From Antarctobacter heliothermus (GTDB taxonomy: Bacteria; Pseudomonadota; Alphaproteobacteria; Rhodobacterales; Rhodobacteraceae): a stretch of DNA of 64,000 nt. The stretch's first letter is position 1, and every line of letters starts with the position of its first letter. Both the position numbers and the translations under genes were made by a program. The stretch spans positions 1 through 64,000 of the forward strand of contig NZ_FZON01000009.1 of the NCBI RefSeq assembly GCF_900188425.1, read 5' to 3'. Under the pieces are notes generated by a model. That model did no database searches, was not told where the DNA came from, and saw only the letters and a list, made by a program, of their open reading frames with translations. This document shows positions 9,849 through 18,152 of this stretch, in pieces.

Positions 9849-11603
9849 TCAGGCTGCTTTTTCTACCGCGCCTGTGGCAGGTGTCCTGGTGGCGCGGTTG
9901 GACGGGCCGTCGCCATGCGTTGTGAACCGGCCGACCGTTTCGCTGAGGGCGCTGGCATCCCCGCGCATCATATGCGCCGAGGCTGTGGCCTCTTCGACCA
10001 TGGCGGCGTTCTGTTGCGTGACCCTGTCAAGGTTCGACACGCCGACGTTGATTTCCTGCAAGCCCTGCGCCTGCTCTCCGGCGCTGTTGGCGATGCCACT
10101 GACCATCTTCGAGACATCGGCCACGCGGGCCAGCACATCGTCCAATGCGCCACCTGCCTCTTCGACCAGTCTGACGCCGCTGGTCACCTGCTCACCGGCG
10201 CCGGTGATCAGATCCTTGATCTGTTGGGCGGCGGCTGCACTACGCTGGGCCAGGCCGCGGACCTCTGTGGCAACCACGGCAAAGCCCTTACCGGATTCCC
10301 CGGCACGGGCCGCCTCGACCCCTGCATTGAGCGCCAGAAGATTGGTTTGAAACGCGATATCGTCGATCACATTGGTGATTTCGCTGATCTGATCCGACGA
10401 TTTTTCGATCGCGCCCATCGCCTCGATGGCGGATTTCATAACCTGTCCGTTCCGCTCGGCAATATCGCGGGTCTGGCGGACCTGCTCATCGGCGCTCTGC
10501 GCGTTTTCCGCCGCAGCGGTGACGCTGCTCAACAATTCTTCCAACGCCGCCGCCGATTGCTCCAGCGTGGCGGCCTGGGTTTCCGTCCGGCGGGCCAGAT
10601 CGTCCGAGGCGGCGGTGATCTGGTTGGCGTTGTCCAGCAAGCTGCCTGCACTGGCAGAGACCTCGTCGATGACCTGCCGAAGGCTGGTGACCGCGCGATT
10701 ATAGTTGGCGCGCAGCGCTGCGTATTCCTCGGGGAATTCGGCCTCGATCTCACGGTTGAGCACGCCATCTGCCAGCATATCCAACGCGGTGCCCAGATGA
10801 TGGACCATTTCGACCTGCCGTTCCATATTCTCGGCGCGCGCCTCTTCGGCGGAACGCGCGTCGCGCAGCGCCCCGATCAAGGAGCCCATATGCGTGACGA
10901 TCTCACCAAATTCGTCCCGCCGCCCGGTCATGCCGATCTCGGTCTCATAGTCGCCGAGTGAGATCCGGTTGATGGCTTCGTTCACCTGTCGCAGGGGGCG
11001 TCCCAGACTGCGCTGCAACACCAGCAGCGTGCCCGCCATCAGAACAACAAAAACCGCAGCCGCTGTCAGCAGCATACGCAACTTGTCAGCACCGACCGCC
11101 GCCAGCGCCGCATCGGCATTCCATGCCATGACAAGCGCACCGATGACCGGCCCTTCCGGCCCGGCCATCACTGGCTCTGCGACGATCAACCCCTGCCGCG
11201 ATACCTGCCGGGTTCCGCTTTCAAGAACGGTGCGCGCCAGCACGGCCACCTCATCCAAAAGCGCCGGATCGTCGCCCGCAGACGCCAGCAGCGAACCATC
11301 CGCATCCAGAACCGCCATGGCGCTTCCATCCGCTCCGGCCGCGCTCAATGCGGCCGAAGTCATTTCGTCGATCTTGGGCAGAACCTTGAACTTGATCGGC
11401 TTGGCCAGCGCCTCGGCGTTGCGTTCGACCGTCTTGGCCGCCATATCGACGACGCCCTTGACCGCCAGTCCCTTGATCAGAGACGTCGCCTGAACCGAGA
11501 TCAGGCCCGCCACCACAATTGTGGTGATGGCCATGATCGCCGCACATCTGACGAATACCGAATGCAGCCCGGCCCCAAGCCGCGTGTTGCCGTCCTGTGT
11601 CAT
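9849..11603 (-). CDS. Methyl-accepting chemotaxis protein
   Basis: 584 residues. Transmembrane helices lie at about 20-42 and 175-197, enclosing a periplasmic sensing region of about 130 residues. HAMP-like sequence follows (about 198-250), then a long coiled coil with the conserved signalling hairpin tip near 412-445 (IDDIAFQTNLLALNAGVEA, then GKGFAVVATEVRGLA). It should signal to CheA/CheW at the inner membrane; no che genes are in the window. A ribosome binding site AAGGA precedes the ATG. It lies 45 bp downstream of the secreted PDC-domain gene on the same strand, so the two probably form one transcript and may work together. Ligand unknown. Confidence 0.9.
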   Translation of the reverse strand: MTQDGNTRLGAGLHSVFVRCAAIMAITTIVVAGLISVQATSLIKGLAVKGVVDMAAKTVERNAEALAKPIKFKVLPKIDEMTSAALSAAGADGSAMAVLDADGSLLASAGDDPALLDEVAVLARTVLESGTRQVSRQGLIVAEPVMAGPEGPVIGALVMAWNADAALAAVGADKLRMLLTAAAVFVVLMAGTLLVLQRSLGRPLRQVNEAINRISLGDYETEIGMTGRRDEFGEIVTHMGSLIGALRDARSAEEARAENMERQVEMVHHLGTALDMLADGVLNREIEAEFPEEYAALRANYNRAVTSLRQVIDEVSASAGSLLDNANQITAASDDLARRTETQAATLEQSAAALEELLSSVTAAAENAQSADEQVRQTRDIAERNGQVMKSAIEAMGAIEKSSDQISEITNVIDDIAFQTNLLALNAGVEAARAGESGKGFAVVATEVRGLAQRSAAAAQQIKDLITGAGEQVTSGVRLVEEAGGALDDVLARVADVSKMVSGIANSAGEQAQGLQEINVGVSNLDRVTQQNAAMVEEATASAHMMRGDASALSETVGRFTTHGDGPSNRATRTPATGAVEKAA

Positions 11604-11648
11604 GCTCGCGTTCCTTGCCCGTTGGTATCTTGATGTTGTTGGCGGGGA

Positions 11649-12218
11649 TTACATCAACGCTTCGGCGTCGATCCCGATGGTCATGGCGCCGATCGGCGCG
11701 CCACTGGACGGGTCCGTGATCGTGACAGAGATCTGTGCCTGATAGGTCTGGCTGGACTCATCAAATTCGATCTCGCCGAAATGCACGGCACCGGCACCCT
11801 TGGGATATGTTTCCTGAAACTTTGCCTCATCCCCTTGCCAGTAGTCAGACGTGGCGCCAGAGGCGGCGACGTTCAGCCCTTGCGCGTCCATGACAAAGAC
11901 TTCTGTGATCATGCCGCCGCTGGCGGCAATCCGTGTGCGCAGGAAATCGGCTGCGGCGTTCGTCAGCACGCCATCCACCATGTCAGACCCGGTGCCGACC
12001 TCGGCGCGCCAGGTCTTGTCCAGCGCATCGATCCGGATGGCGTCGTAGCCTGCGGTCTGGGTGTTCTGGGCTGCAATCGCATCAATGATCGTGCCATCAT
12101 GCGCCCAGGTCATGATTTCGGTGTCGACATAAGCCTGCATAGCGGCGTGCGGTTCAACCGCCATGGCCGCCGGGGCCGCCGCAATCAGAGCGGCCGAAAG
12201 AAGGAAAGCGCGAATCAT
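11649..12218 (-). CDS. Secreted single-domain PDC/Cache sensor protein
   Basis: 189 residues from the ATG at 12218, with GGAG seven bases upstream; a TTG one codon earlier is less likely. Residues 1-20 form a signal peptide ending in AMA. The rest has the hallmarks of a PDC-type Cache ligand-binding domain: VFVMDAQGLNVAASGATSDY, YWQGDEAKF, and a C-terminal ISVTITDPSSGAPIGAMTIG strand. It has no transmembrane anchor after the signal peptide and no output domain. Being immediately upstream of a chemoreceptor gene, it may be a periplasmic ligand-binding partner for it, in the way that sugar-binding proteins feed receptors. That role is inferred from context only. Confidence 0.75.
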   Translation of the reverse strand: MIRAFLLSAALIAAAPAAMAVEPHAAMQAYVDTEIMTWAHDGTIIDAIAAQNTQTAGYDAIRIDALDKTWRAEVGTGSDMVDGVLTNAAADFLRTRIAASGGMITEVFVMDAQGLNVAASGATSDYWQGDEAKFQETYPKGAGAVHFGEIEFDESSQTYQAQISVTITDPSSGAPIGAMTIGIDAEALM

Positions 12219-12279
12219 CAAACATCTCCGGTGTTGGGTTCGGGTGTTCGCACATTAGGCACGGTGCATTTACGCGCGC

Positions 12280-12294
12280 TTAACCGCCTGTAAA
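12280..12294 (-). promoter_or_regulatory. Near-consensus CtrA-type box before the chemosensory operon
   Basis: The plus strand reads TTAACCGCCTGTAAA, that is TTAA-N7-TAAA, one base from the CtrA consensus TTAA-N7-TTAA. It lies 62 bp before the PDC protein start and 233 bp before the divergent mttB-family start. CtrA controls motility and chemotaxis genes in several Rhodobacterales, so the position is plausible, but binding is not shown. Apart from this site the 308-bp divergent spacer (12219-12526) holds no recognisable gene. Confidence 0.35.
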
Positions 12295-12526
12295 ATTGAA
12301 TTCATTTTCGCCACCAGAGCAAAAGCGACATGGCGTCGTTTTCGGCACAGACAAGACCAGGTCTGTCGGGAACGCTGGCTGTCATGTGCCGGGAAAACGC
12401 AACCATCTCCTTGATCCTGCGCAAGATCGGCGCCCGACGCGGACGCGCGGCCCGTGGTCGGCCGGACCATGTCCCCTGCCACTGACCTGTCCCTGAGCGT
12501 TCCCAAAAAAAAATGGAATTCCGATC

Positions 12527-14065
12527 ATGACCGCCCCTCTCTCCCGCCGCAGCGGTGGCCGCGCCGCCCGTGTCGCCTCTCGCGCAGCCGCCTTGTCCGA
12601 TGACATCCGTCCCGTCCGTCCCGGCATGACCGGCGGCAAGTACCGGCCGCTGACCGACGCCCAGGTCGACCGTATCCATGCCACCGCCCTGCTGGCGCTG
12701 GATGAGATCGGCCTTGCGGATGCGCCCGCATCCGGCATCGAGATCATGACCGCCGCCGGTGCCCGGCTGGGGGATGACGGGCGGCTGCGGTTCTCGCCCG
12801 CGCTGGTCGAGGATATGCTGGCCAAGGCGTGCCGGGACCTGTCGCTGTGTGGCCGCGACCCGCGCTTTGACATGGACCTGTCGGGACAGCGTGTTCACTA
12901 CGGCACCGCGGGCGCCGCCGTGCACATGGTCGATGTCTCGGGACGCGCCTACCGTGAAAGCACCGTGCAGGATCTGCACGATGCCGCGCGGATTGCGCAT
13001 GTGCTGGACAATATCCATTTCCTGCAACGGCCCATGGTGGCCCGGGACATTAGCGACAACCGGGAGATGGACCTGAACACCATCTACGCCTGCTGCGCCG
13101 GCACCACCAAACATGTTGGCACGTCATTTTCCGACCCCTCCCATGTGGCCGAGGGGCTGGAGCTGTTGCACCTGATCGCGGGTGGCGAGGACGCCTGGCG
13201 CGCGCGCCCTTTCGTGTCGAACTCCAACTGCTTTGTTGTGCCGCCGATGAAATTCGCCACTGAAAGCTGTGAGACAATGGAATCCTGCATTCGCGGCGGC
13301 ATGCCTGTCCTGTTGCTGAGCGCGGGCATGGCAGGCGCCACCGCGCCCTCGACCATCGCCGGCGCCATCGTGCAGGCGGTGGCCGAATGTCTGGCTGGTG
13401 TGGTCTATGTGAACGCGATGAAACCGGGCCATCCGGCAATCTTTGGCACCTGGCCCTTTGGTCTGGACCTGCGGTCTGGGGCCATGACCGTGGGGTCGGG
13501 CGAACAGGCGCTGCTATCGTCGGGTTGCGCGCAGATGCACGCCTACTACGGGTTGCCCGGCGGGGCCACCGGGGGCGCATCGGATTCCAAGCTGCCGGAC
13601 ATGCAGGCCGGATGGGAGCAGATGTGCACCAATGTGATGGCCGGACTATCCGGCCTGAACATGGTCTACGAGGCCGCCGGGATGCATGCCTCACTGCTGG
13701 GGTTCTGTCACGAAAGCCTGATCCTGGGCGACGATCTGATCGGTCAGGCGCTGCGCTGCGTGCGCGGGATCGAGGTCGACGACGAAACACTTGCGCTGGA
13801 ACAGATGCGCGACGTCTGCCTGAACGGACCCGGCCACTACCTTGGCACCGACGCCACCCTGGGCCGGATGCAGCGTGACCATGTCTATCCCAGACTGGGC
13901 AACCGCAGTTCCCCCAAGGAATGGGAGGAAAAGGACAAACCGGATCTGCTGGTGAACGCGACCGCCCGCAAGGACGCCATACTGAACAGTCGCAGCGCGG
14001 CACGGTTCGATCCCGCGACCGATGCCGCGATCCGGGCCCGGTTCAACATCCACCTGCCCGCCTGA
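12527..14065 (+). CDS. Trimethylamine methyltransferase (MttB) family protein without pyrrolysine
   Basis: 512 residues, similar along the length to the MttB/COG5598 family (for example VHYGTAGAAVHMVDVSGR, DLHDAARIAHVLDNIHF, CCAGTTKHVGTSF). No in-frame amber codon occurs, so it belongs to the large group lacking pyrrolysine, whose characterised members (such as MtgB) demethylate glycine betaine or other quaternary amines onto a corrinoid protein. Neither a corrinoid protein nor its activator is encoded nearby, so the acceptor and substrate cannot be inferred. GGAA lies 8 bases before the ATG. The next gene, an SMR exporter, is 133 bp downstream on the same strand. Confidence 0.8.
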   Translation: MTAPLSRRSGGRAARVASRAAALSDDIRPVRPGMTGGKYRPLTDAQVDRIHATALLALDEIGLADAPASGIEIMTAAGARLGDDGRLRFSPALVEDMLAKACRDLSLCGRDPRFDMDLSGQRVHYGTAGAAVHMVDVSGRAYRESTVQDLHDAARIAHVLDNIHFLQRPMVARDISDNREMDLNTIYACCAGTTKHVGTSFSDPSHVAEGLELLHLIAGGEDAWRARPFVSNSNCFVVPPMKFATESCETMESCIRGGMPVLLLSAGMAGATAPSTIAGAIVQAVAECLAGVVYVNAMKPGHPAIFGTWPFGLDLRSGAMTVGSGEQALLSSGCAQMHAYYGLPGGATGGASDSKLPDMQAGWEQMCTNVMAGLSGLNMVYEAAGMHASLLGFCHESLILGDDLIGQALRCVRGIEVDDETLALEQMRDVCLNGPGHYLGTDATLGRMQRDHVYPRLGNRSSPKEWEEKDKPDLLVNATARKDAILNSRSAARFDPATDAAIRARFNIHLPA

Positions 14066-14077
14066 CACCGCACCGAC

Positions 14078-14100
14078 GCAAAGGGGCGCAGCCCCCTTGC
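14078..14100. repeat. GC-rich palindromic element between mttB-like and SMR genes
   Basis: GCAAAGGGG, CGCAG, CCCCCTTGC form a stem of about 8 pairs with one mismatch. The core GGGGCGCAGCCCC recurs at about 44612-44625, and a related form GGGGGCAGAGCCCCC occurs at 53736-53750, all intergenic. No U-run follows, so it is more REP-like than a terminator. Confidence 0.45.
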
Positions 14101-14198
14101 GGTCGCCGCGCCCCGGATGGGCCTGTGTCTTGCGACCGGGTCCGGAGCGTGGCATCGGTGACACCGCGCGCCATTTGCCGCGCAGTCCGGAGAGTTCA

Positions 14199-14528
14199 AT
14201 GCCCTACCTGCTCCTTGCCTTTGCCGTGCTGGCCGAAACCATCGGCACCACCGCGTTGCAAGCCAGCCAACAGTTCACAAGGGTGGGGCCGACGATCATC
14301 GTGATCCTTGCCTATGGCGCGGCGTTCTACCTTTTGGGGATCGCGTTGAAACATTTTCCCGTCGGCATTGCCTATGCCATCTGGTCGGGACTGGGGATTG
14401 TCCTGATCGCGGCCATTGGTCTGGTGGTTTTCGGCCAAAAGCTTGATCTGGCCGCCGTGCTCGGAATGGGCCTCATTCTGACCGGGATTCTGGTCATCCA
14501 CCTGTTTTCGAACACGTCACCGCACTAA
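14199..14528 (+). CDS. Small multidrug resistance (SMR) family efflux protein
   Basis: 109 residues and four predicted transmembrane helices, the normal size for EmrE/SugE-like proteins. The essential membrane-embedded glutamate is Glu13 in VLAETIGTTAL, and GIAYAIWSGLG matches the conserved second/third helix region. Start chosen at the ATG preceded by GGAGAG five bases upstream; the open frame extends further upstream without family similarity. SMR proteins are dual-topology proton antiporters for cationic drugs, quaternary amines or guanidinium. The upstream MttB-family gene would fit export of a quaternary amine, but that link is speculative. Confidence 0.9.
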   Translation: MPYLLLAFAVLAETIGTTALQASQQFTRVGPTIIVILAYGAAFYLLGIALKHFPVGIAYAIWSGLGIVLIAAIGLVVFGQKLDLAAVLGMGLILTGILVIHLFSNTSPH

Positions 14529-14541
14529 AGTGCCACCTCAA

Positions 14542-14574
14542 TAAAAATCCCCCCGGAGCGAGTGCTCCGGGGGG
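14542..14574 (-). terminator. Rho-independent terminator of the outer-membrane barrel gene
   Basis: CCCCCCGGAGC and GCTCCGGGGGG form an 11-bp perfect stem with a GAGT loop (14549-14574). On the minus strand the stem is followed by ATTTTTATT. It lies 30 bp past the stop of the minus-strand gene at 14604, and 20 bp after the convergent SMR gene, which it may also help terminate. Confidence 0.9.
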
Positions 14575-14603
14575 ACGGGGTCCGTCCGCCAAATGGGGGG
14601 ACA

Positions 14604-15188
14604 TCAGAAGCGGAAGGACGCCCGCAACGAGAACGTCTGCGCGTCGACGTCAACGCCCGACCCGCCGACATCGTCAAAGCTGTGTGCCAGCGCCTCACCA
14701 CCGATCGAGACACGGTCGTTCACGCGATACTCCAGACCAACACCGCCCACGGGGCCGGTAGCATCCCCCAGCGCGGTGTCGATCCGTGCAACACCGGCAG
14801 TGCCGTACAGCAGCGATTGGCCCATTTCGTAGCCAACCCGACCCTTGAGCCGCATCACGTTGTCCACGTCCACGCCACCAAGGGAATAGTCATCGCCGGC
14901 CTGGTATTCGAACTCGCCACCCACGACGACCTTGCCAAAGTCATAGTCATAGCCGGTATGCAGGCCATAGATGGTGCCGTTGTTCGACGTGCCACCGCCT
15001 TGGGCGTTCATGTTGCCCAGCGACAGACCGCCATAGAGGCCGGTCCAGTCGACACCAATCGGTGCAACGGGCGCGATCGGGGCCGCAGGCACGACCTCGA
15101 CCGGGGTATCGTCAAGGCTGCCGGCGAGAACCGGGGCCGCTCCAAGTGTTGCGGCTGCTGCCACCAGTGCAAAAATGCTCGATTTCAT
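14604..15188 (-). CDS. Small outer-membrane beta-barrel protein (OmpA-like/opacity family)
   Basis: 194 residues. A signal peptide (about 1-22, ending PVLA) is followed by a Pro/Ala-rich linker, then alternating hydrophobic strands typical of an eight-stranded barrel (DWTGLYGGLSLG, YGLHTGYDYDFGKVVVGGEF, VGYEMGQSLLYGTAGVAR). The C-terminus ends in phenylalanine (SLRASFRF), the outer-membrane insertion signal recognised by the BAM complex. A strong ribosome binding site (GAAGGAGA) precedes the ATG. It is a single-gene unit with its own terminator. The exact role is unknown; related proteins act as structural porin-like or surface proteins. Confidence 0.8.
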   Translation of the reverse strand: MKSSIFALVAAAATLGAAPVLAGSLDDTPVEVVPAAPIAPVAPIGVDWTGLYGGLSLGNMNAQGGGTSNNGTIYGLHTGYDYDFGKVVVGGEFEYQAGDDYSLGGVDVDNVMRLKGRVGYEMGQSLLYGTAGVARIDTALGDATGPVGGVGLEYRVNDRVSIGGEALAHSFDDVGGSGVDVDAQTFSLRASFRF

Positions 15189-15500
15189 GACTGTCTCCTT
15201 CTCTGGTTCCGTACGCCGCTCTTTGGGCGGCGCGTCATGTCACAATCGGATGTATCCGTCCGTCATGCCCTTTCAACGGGCCGGATCGCATCTTGTTCCC
15301 TCCGACCTGTCCCGGGGCTCTGGACCGGCCAAAGGCCGCTGAGGCGGATCGATCCCACGGCGAAAGCCCGCTGGTTCCCTTTGACGCTCGCGCGACCGTG
15401 ACCTGTTCCACCCTTGCAACATGCTTGCGGCAAAACGGCTCTGGCCTTTTTGCCGCGTCCCGGCTACGCCCGCGCCAACTCCGGACAAAGGAAACGTCTA
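15189..15500. other. Divergent spacer between outer-membrane barrel gene and typA
   Basis: 312 bases with no supportable gene. It should hold the promoters of both divergent genes. A short hairpin (GCCGC, loop, GCGGC near 15212-15228) lies in the barrel gene leader. No promoter boxes were recognised with confidence. Confidence 0.4.
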
Positions 15501-17321
15501 ATGGATTTGCGCAATGTCGCGATCATCGCCCACGTCGACCACGGCAAAACAACGCTTGTGGACGAGCTGCTGAAACAATCCGGCGCCTTTCGCGCCAATC
15601 AGGCCGTGGCCGAACGCGCCATGGATTCCAACGATCTGGAACGCGAACGCGGGATCACCATCCTTGCCAAGGCAACCAGCGTCGAATGGAAGGGCAAGCG
15701 TATCAACATCGTGGATACCCCCGGCCACGCCGATTTCGGCGCCGAGGTGGAACGCATCCTGTCGATGGTTGACGGCGTCGTCCTGCTGGTCGATGCGGCT
15801 GAGGGCCCGATGCCGCAGACCAAATTCGTCACCTCCAAGGCGCTGGCACTGGGTCTGCGCCCGATTGTCGTGCTCAACAAGGTCGACAAGCCTGACGCCG
15901 AACCTGACCGCGCACTGGATGAGGTGTTCGACCTGTTTTCAAACCTCGATGCGGATGAGGACCAATTGGACTTTCCGCATCTCTATGCCTCGGGCCGCTC
16001 GGGATGGTGCGATGCGGAACTGGACGGACCGCGCAAGAACCTTGATGCGCTGTTCAACCTGATCGTCAACCACGTCCCCGCCCCCAAGCAGGTCAAGCAG
16101 GTCAATAATGACTTCCGGATGCTGGCGGTGACTCTGGGGGCCGATCCCTTTGTCGGTCGCCTGCTGACTGGCCGTATCGAATCCGGTCGCGTGAAGGTCG
16201 GACAGACCGTTCAGGCCCTGTCGCGCATCGGCCAGAAGATCGAACAATTCCGCGTCACCAAGATCCAGGCGTTCCGTGGCCTGACGCTGCAAGACATCGA
16301 CGAGGCAGAGGCCGGTGATATCATCAGCCTTGCTGGCATGACCAAGGCAACCGTGGCCGACACGCTTTGCGCGCTGGCGGTGGACGAACCGCTCGAGGCA
16401 CAGCCCATCGACCCGCCGACCATCACCGTCACCTTTGGCATCAACGACAGCCCGCTGGCGGGCCGTGACGGCAAAAAGGTGCAGTCCCGCGTGATCCGCG
16501 ACCGGCTGTACAAAGAGGCCGAAACCAACGTCGCCATCCGCATCAAGGACACCCCCGGCGGCGAGGCCTTTGAGGTGTCGGGCCGTGGCGAACTGCAGAT
16601 GGGCGTGTTGATCGAAAACATGCGCCGCGAAGGGTTTGAGCTGTCGATCTCACGACCGCAGGTGATCCTGCGCGAAGAGGACGGCAAAACGCTGGAACCC
16701 GTCGAAGAGGCCACCATCGACGTCGATGACGAGTATTCCGGCGCGGTCATCGAAAAGCTGACCGGCGTTCGCAAGGGCGAGCTGGTTGAAATGCGGCCAG
16801 CGGGCGTTGGCAAGACGCGCATCATTGCGCATGTGCCTTCGCGCGGGCTGATCGGCTACCATGGCGAATTCCTGACCGACACACGCGGTACGGGTGTCCT
16901 GAACCGCGTCTTTCACGGCTGGACCCCGCACAAGGGCCCGATCCCGGGTCGCCGTGCGGGTGTTCTGATTTCCATGGAATCCGGCGAAGCCGTCGCCTAC
17001 GCGCTCTGGAACCTCGAAGACCGCGGCAGAATGATGATCGGCGCACAGACCCAGATCTATCAGGGCATGATCATCGGCGAACACAGCCGCGAGAACGACC
17101 TTGAGGTGAACCCGCTCAAGGGCAAGAAACTGACCAACGTGCGCGCCAGCGGCACCGATGAAGCGGTTCGGCTGACCACTCCGATCACTCTGTCCTTGGA
17201 AGAGGCCATCGCCTACATCAACGACGATGAACTGGTCGAGGTCACACCCAACGCTATCCGTCTGCGCAAACGCTTTCTTGACCCGCATGAGCGCAAGCGC
17301 ATGTCGCGCAGCGGCGTCTGA
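15501..17321 (+). CDS. typA: Ribosome-associated GTPase TypA/BipA
   Basis: 606 residues, the usual length. The G domain is complete: G1 HVDHGKTT (11-18), switch ERGITI, G3 [10 protein letters not shown]4 NKVDKPD. EF-G-like domains follow, then the BipA-specific C-terminal domain ([15 protein letters not shown], then [21 protein letters not shown]). BipA binds the ribosome under stress or low temperature and assists 50S assembly. The start was set at the ATG preceded by AAAGGAAA; the frame runs 29 codons further upstream without family similarity. It appears to be a single-gene transcript; the following spacer carries an unusual branched hairpin (separate entry). Confidence 0.95.
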   Translation: MDLRNVAIIAHVDHGKTTLVDELLKQSGAFRANQAVAERAMDSNDLERERGITILAKATSVEWKGKRINIVDTPGHADFGAEVERILSMVDGVVLLVDAAEGPMPQTKFVTSKALALGLRPIVVLNKVDKPDAEPDRALDEVFDLFSNLDADEDQLDFPHLYASGRSGWCDAELDGPRKNLDALFNLIVNHVPAPKQVKQVNNDFRMLAVTLGADPFVGRLLTGRIESGRVKVGQTVQALSRIGQKIEQFRVTKIQAFRGLTLQDIDEAEAGDIISLAGMTKATVADTLCALAVDEPLEAQPIDPPTITVTFGINDSPLAGRDGKKVQSRVIRDRLYKEAETNVAIRIKDTPGGEAFEVSGRGELQMGVLIENMRREGFELSISRPQVILREEDGKTLEPVEEATIDVDDEYSGAVIEKLTGVRKGELVEMRPAGVGKTRIIAHVPSRGLIGYHGEFLTDTRGTGVLNRVFHGWTPHKGPIPGRRAGVLISMESGEAVAYALWNLEDRGRMMIGAQTQIYQGMIIGEHSRENDLEVNPLKGKKLTNVRASGTDEAVRLTTPITLSLEEAIAYINDDELVEVTPNAIRLRKRFLDPHERKRMSRSGV

Positions 17322-17372
17322 AACGCACCCTGCCCACAGGATACGGGCGCAGGACAGGTAAAGGGGCAGAGG

Positions 17373-17430
17373 AGAGGATGTGCCGCATCAGCGGCAGAGT
17401 TGGATCATCACAGGATCAACTGCATCCTCT
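17373..17430 (+). ncRNA. Predicted branched RNA fold downstream of typA (sRNA or 3' UTR element)
   Basis: An 8-bp perfect outer stem (AGAGGATG at 17373-17380 with CATCCTCT at 17423-17430) encloses two hairpins. The first is TGCCGC-ATCA-GCGGCA (17381-17396). The second is AGTTG/CAACT plus ATC/GAT with one bulged G (17398-17421). The result is a three-way-junction-like fold of 58 nt in a 215-bp spacer without a gene. It could be a processed 3' UTR fragment, a small RNA ending at the stem at 17486-17516, or chance. No family match is claimed. Confidence 0.35.
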
Positions 17431-17481
17431 AAACCTCTGTTTCGGTTTCAAAACCGACGGAACAACATAAGACGGAACAAC

Positions 17482-17516
17482 AAAAAAAGGCGCGGGGTGG
17501 CAGACCCCGCGCCTTT
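17482..17516 (-). terminator. Terminator of the small secreted protein gene (possibly bidirectional)
   Basis: A perfect 13-bp stem (AAAGGCGCGGGGT / ACCCCGCGCCTTT) with loop GGCAG. On the minus strand it is followed by seven T. It lies 20 bp past the stop at 17537. On the plus strand it is followed by TTTCTCATTT, so it may also end transcripts coming from typA. Confidence 0.9.
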
Positions 17517-17536
17517 CTCATTTCGGTGCGCGCAAC

Positions 17537-17803
17537 TTACTTGCAGGCAGCTTTCTTGGCCACATAGTAGCCTTCTTTGACCATGTGCTTCGACTCTTTG
17601 TAGACAGCCGGGTAATGGACCTTGATCATCTGGCCGTTCTTGTATTCCCACTCAGTGTGGGACGCCATGATCAGGTGCTGCTTGTAGCCGTACTTGGCCG
17701 GAACCCAGACTTTGTCGTAGCAGGCAACGACGTTGCCTTCCCACGCCATGGCGGGGGCTGCAAAGGCAGCTGCGAGAAGTGCGCCGGCAAGAACTTTTTT
17801 CAT
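17537..17803 (-). CDS. Small secreted hypothetical protein
   Basis: 88 residues from MKKVLAGALL, preceded by GGGAGAAAG; an earlier ATG 11 codons upstream lacks such a site. A signal peptide (about 1-20, ending APAMA) is followed by a basic, aromatic-rich mature part of about 68 residues (WVPAKYGYKQHLIMASHTEW, then KESKHMVKEGYYVAKKAAC). Two cysteines, one near the start of the mature part and one next to the C-terminus, could form a disulfide in the periplasm. I do not recognise a characterised family, and no function is assigned. It is a single gene with a strong terminator. Confidence 0.7.
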   Translation of the reverse strand: MKKVLAGALLAAAFAAPAMAWEGNVVACYDKVWVPAKYGYKQHLIMASHTEWEYKNGQMIKVHYPAVYKESKHMVKEGYYVAKKAACK

Positions 17804-18152
17804 GATCTTTCTCCCAAGAAAATTGAAGGTATCCAAACTCTAGCCAAGAAATTCGGGGAGGCGCGACAGGAATTCCTGACTTGGCACAGCAAAATTCGTC
17901 AAACCCCGCATTTTCCACCTGAAATCACAGATTCTGTGGTGGAGGTGCCATAGTTTTGCAACGGTCCAGTCAGAACCGAAGTGAATGATTTTTTCTATAT
18001 CGGGAACAATTCACGGAACCGGAAAATTATAAGCCTATACAAAGGGCTTTGGCTGAATGTCGCACGAATCAGTTTTCTTCCAAAGCCCGGCAAAGAATGG
18101 CGGCAGGAGATCGCTCAATTCGAATTGGCAGCGGGCAAAAAGGTGCCGATGC
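17804..18152. other. AT-rich spacer with a long imperfect hairpin
   Basis: About 350 bases without a convincing gene, clearly richer in A/T than the surroundings around 17970-18130. GGGCTTTGG (18044-18052) and CCAAAGCCC (18080-18088) are perfect inverted arms, with CTGA/TCAG extending the stem inside. On the minus strand the structure lies downstream of the MOSC gene and is followed only by TTTG, so it is at best a weak terminator. A 107-codon open frame here (17981-18304) runs into the antisense of the MOSC gene and shows no protein features. Confidence 0.4.

Noticed and set aside
12512-12529. Five-codon leader frame (MEFRS) whose stop overlaps the mttB-family start
   Set aside because: So short that it is readily explained by chance, and no ribosome binding site could be separated from that of the main gene.
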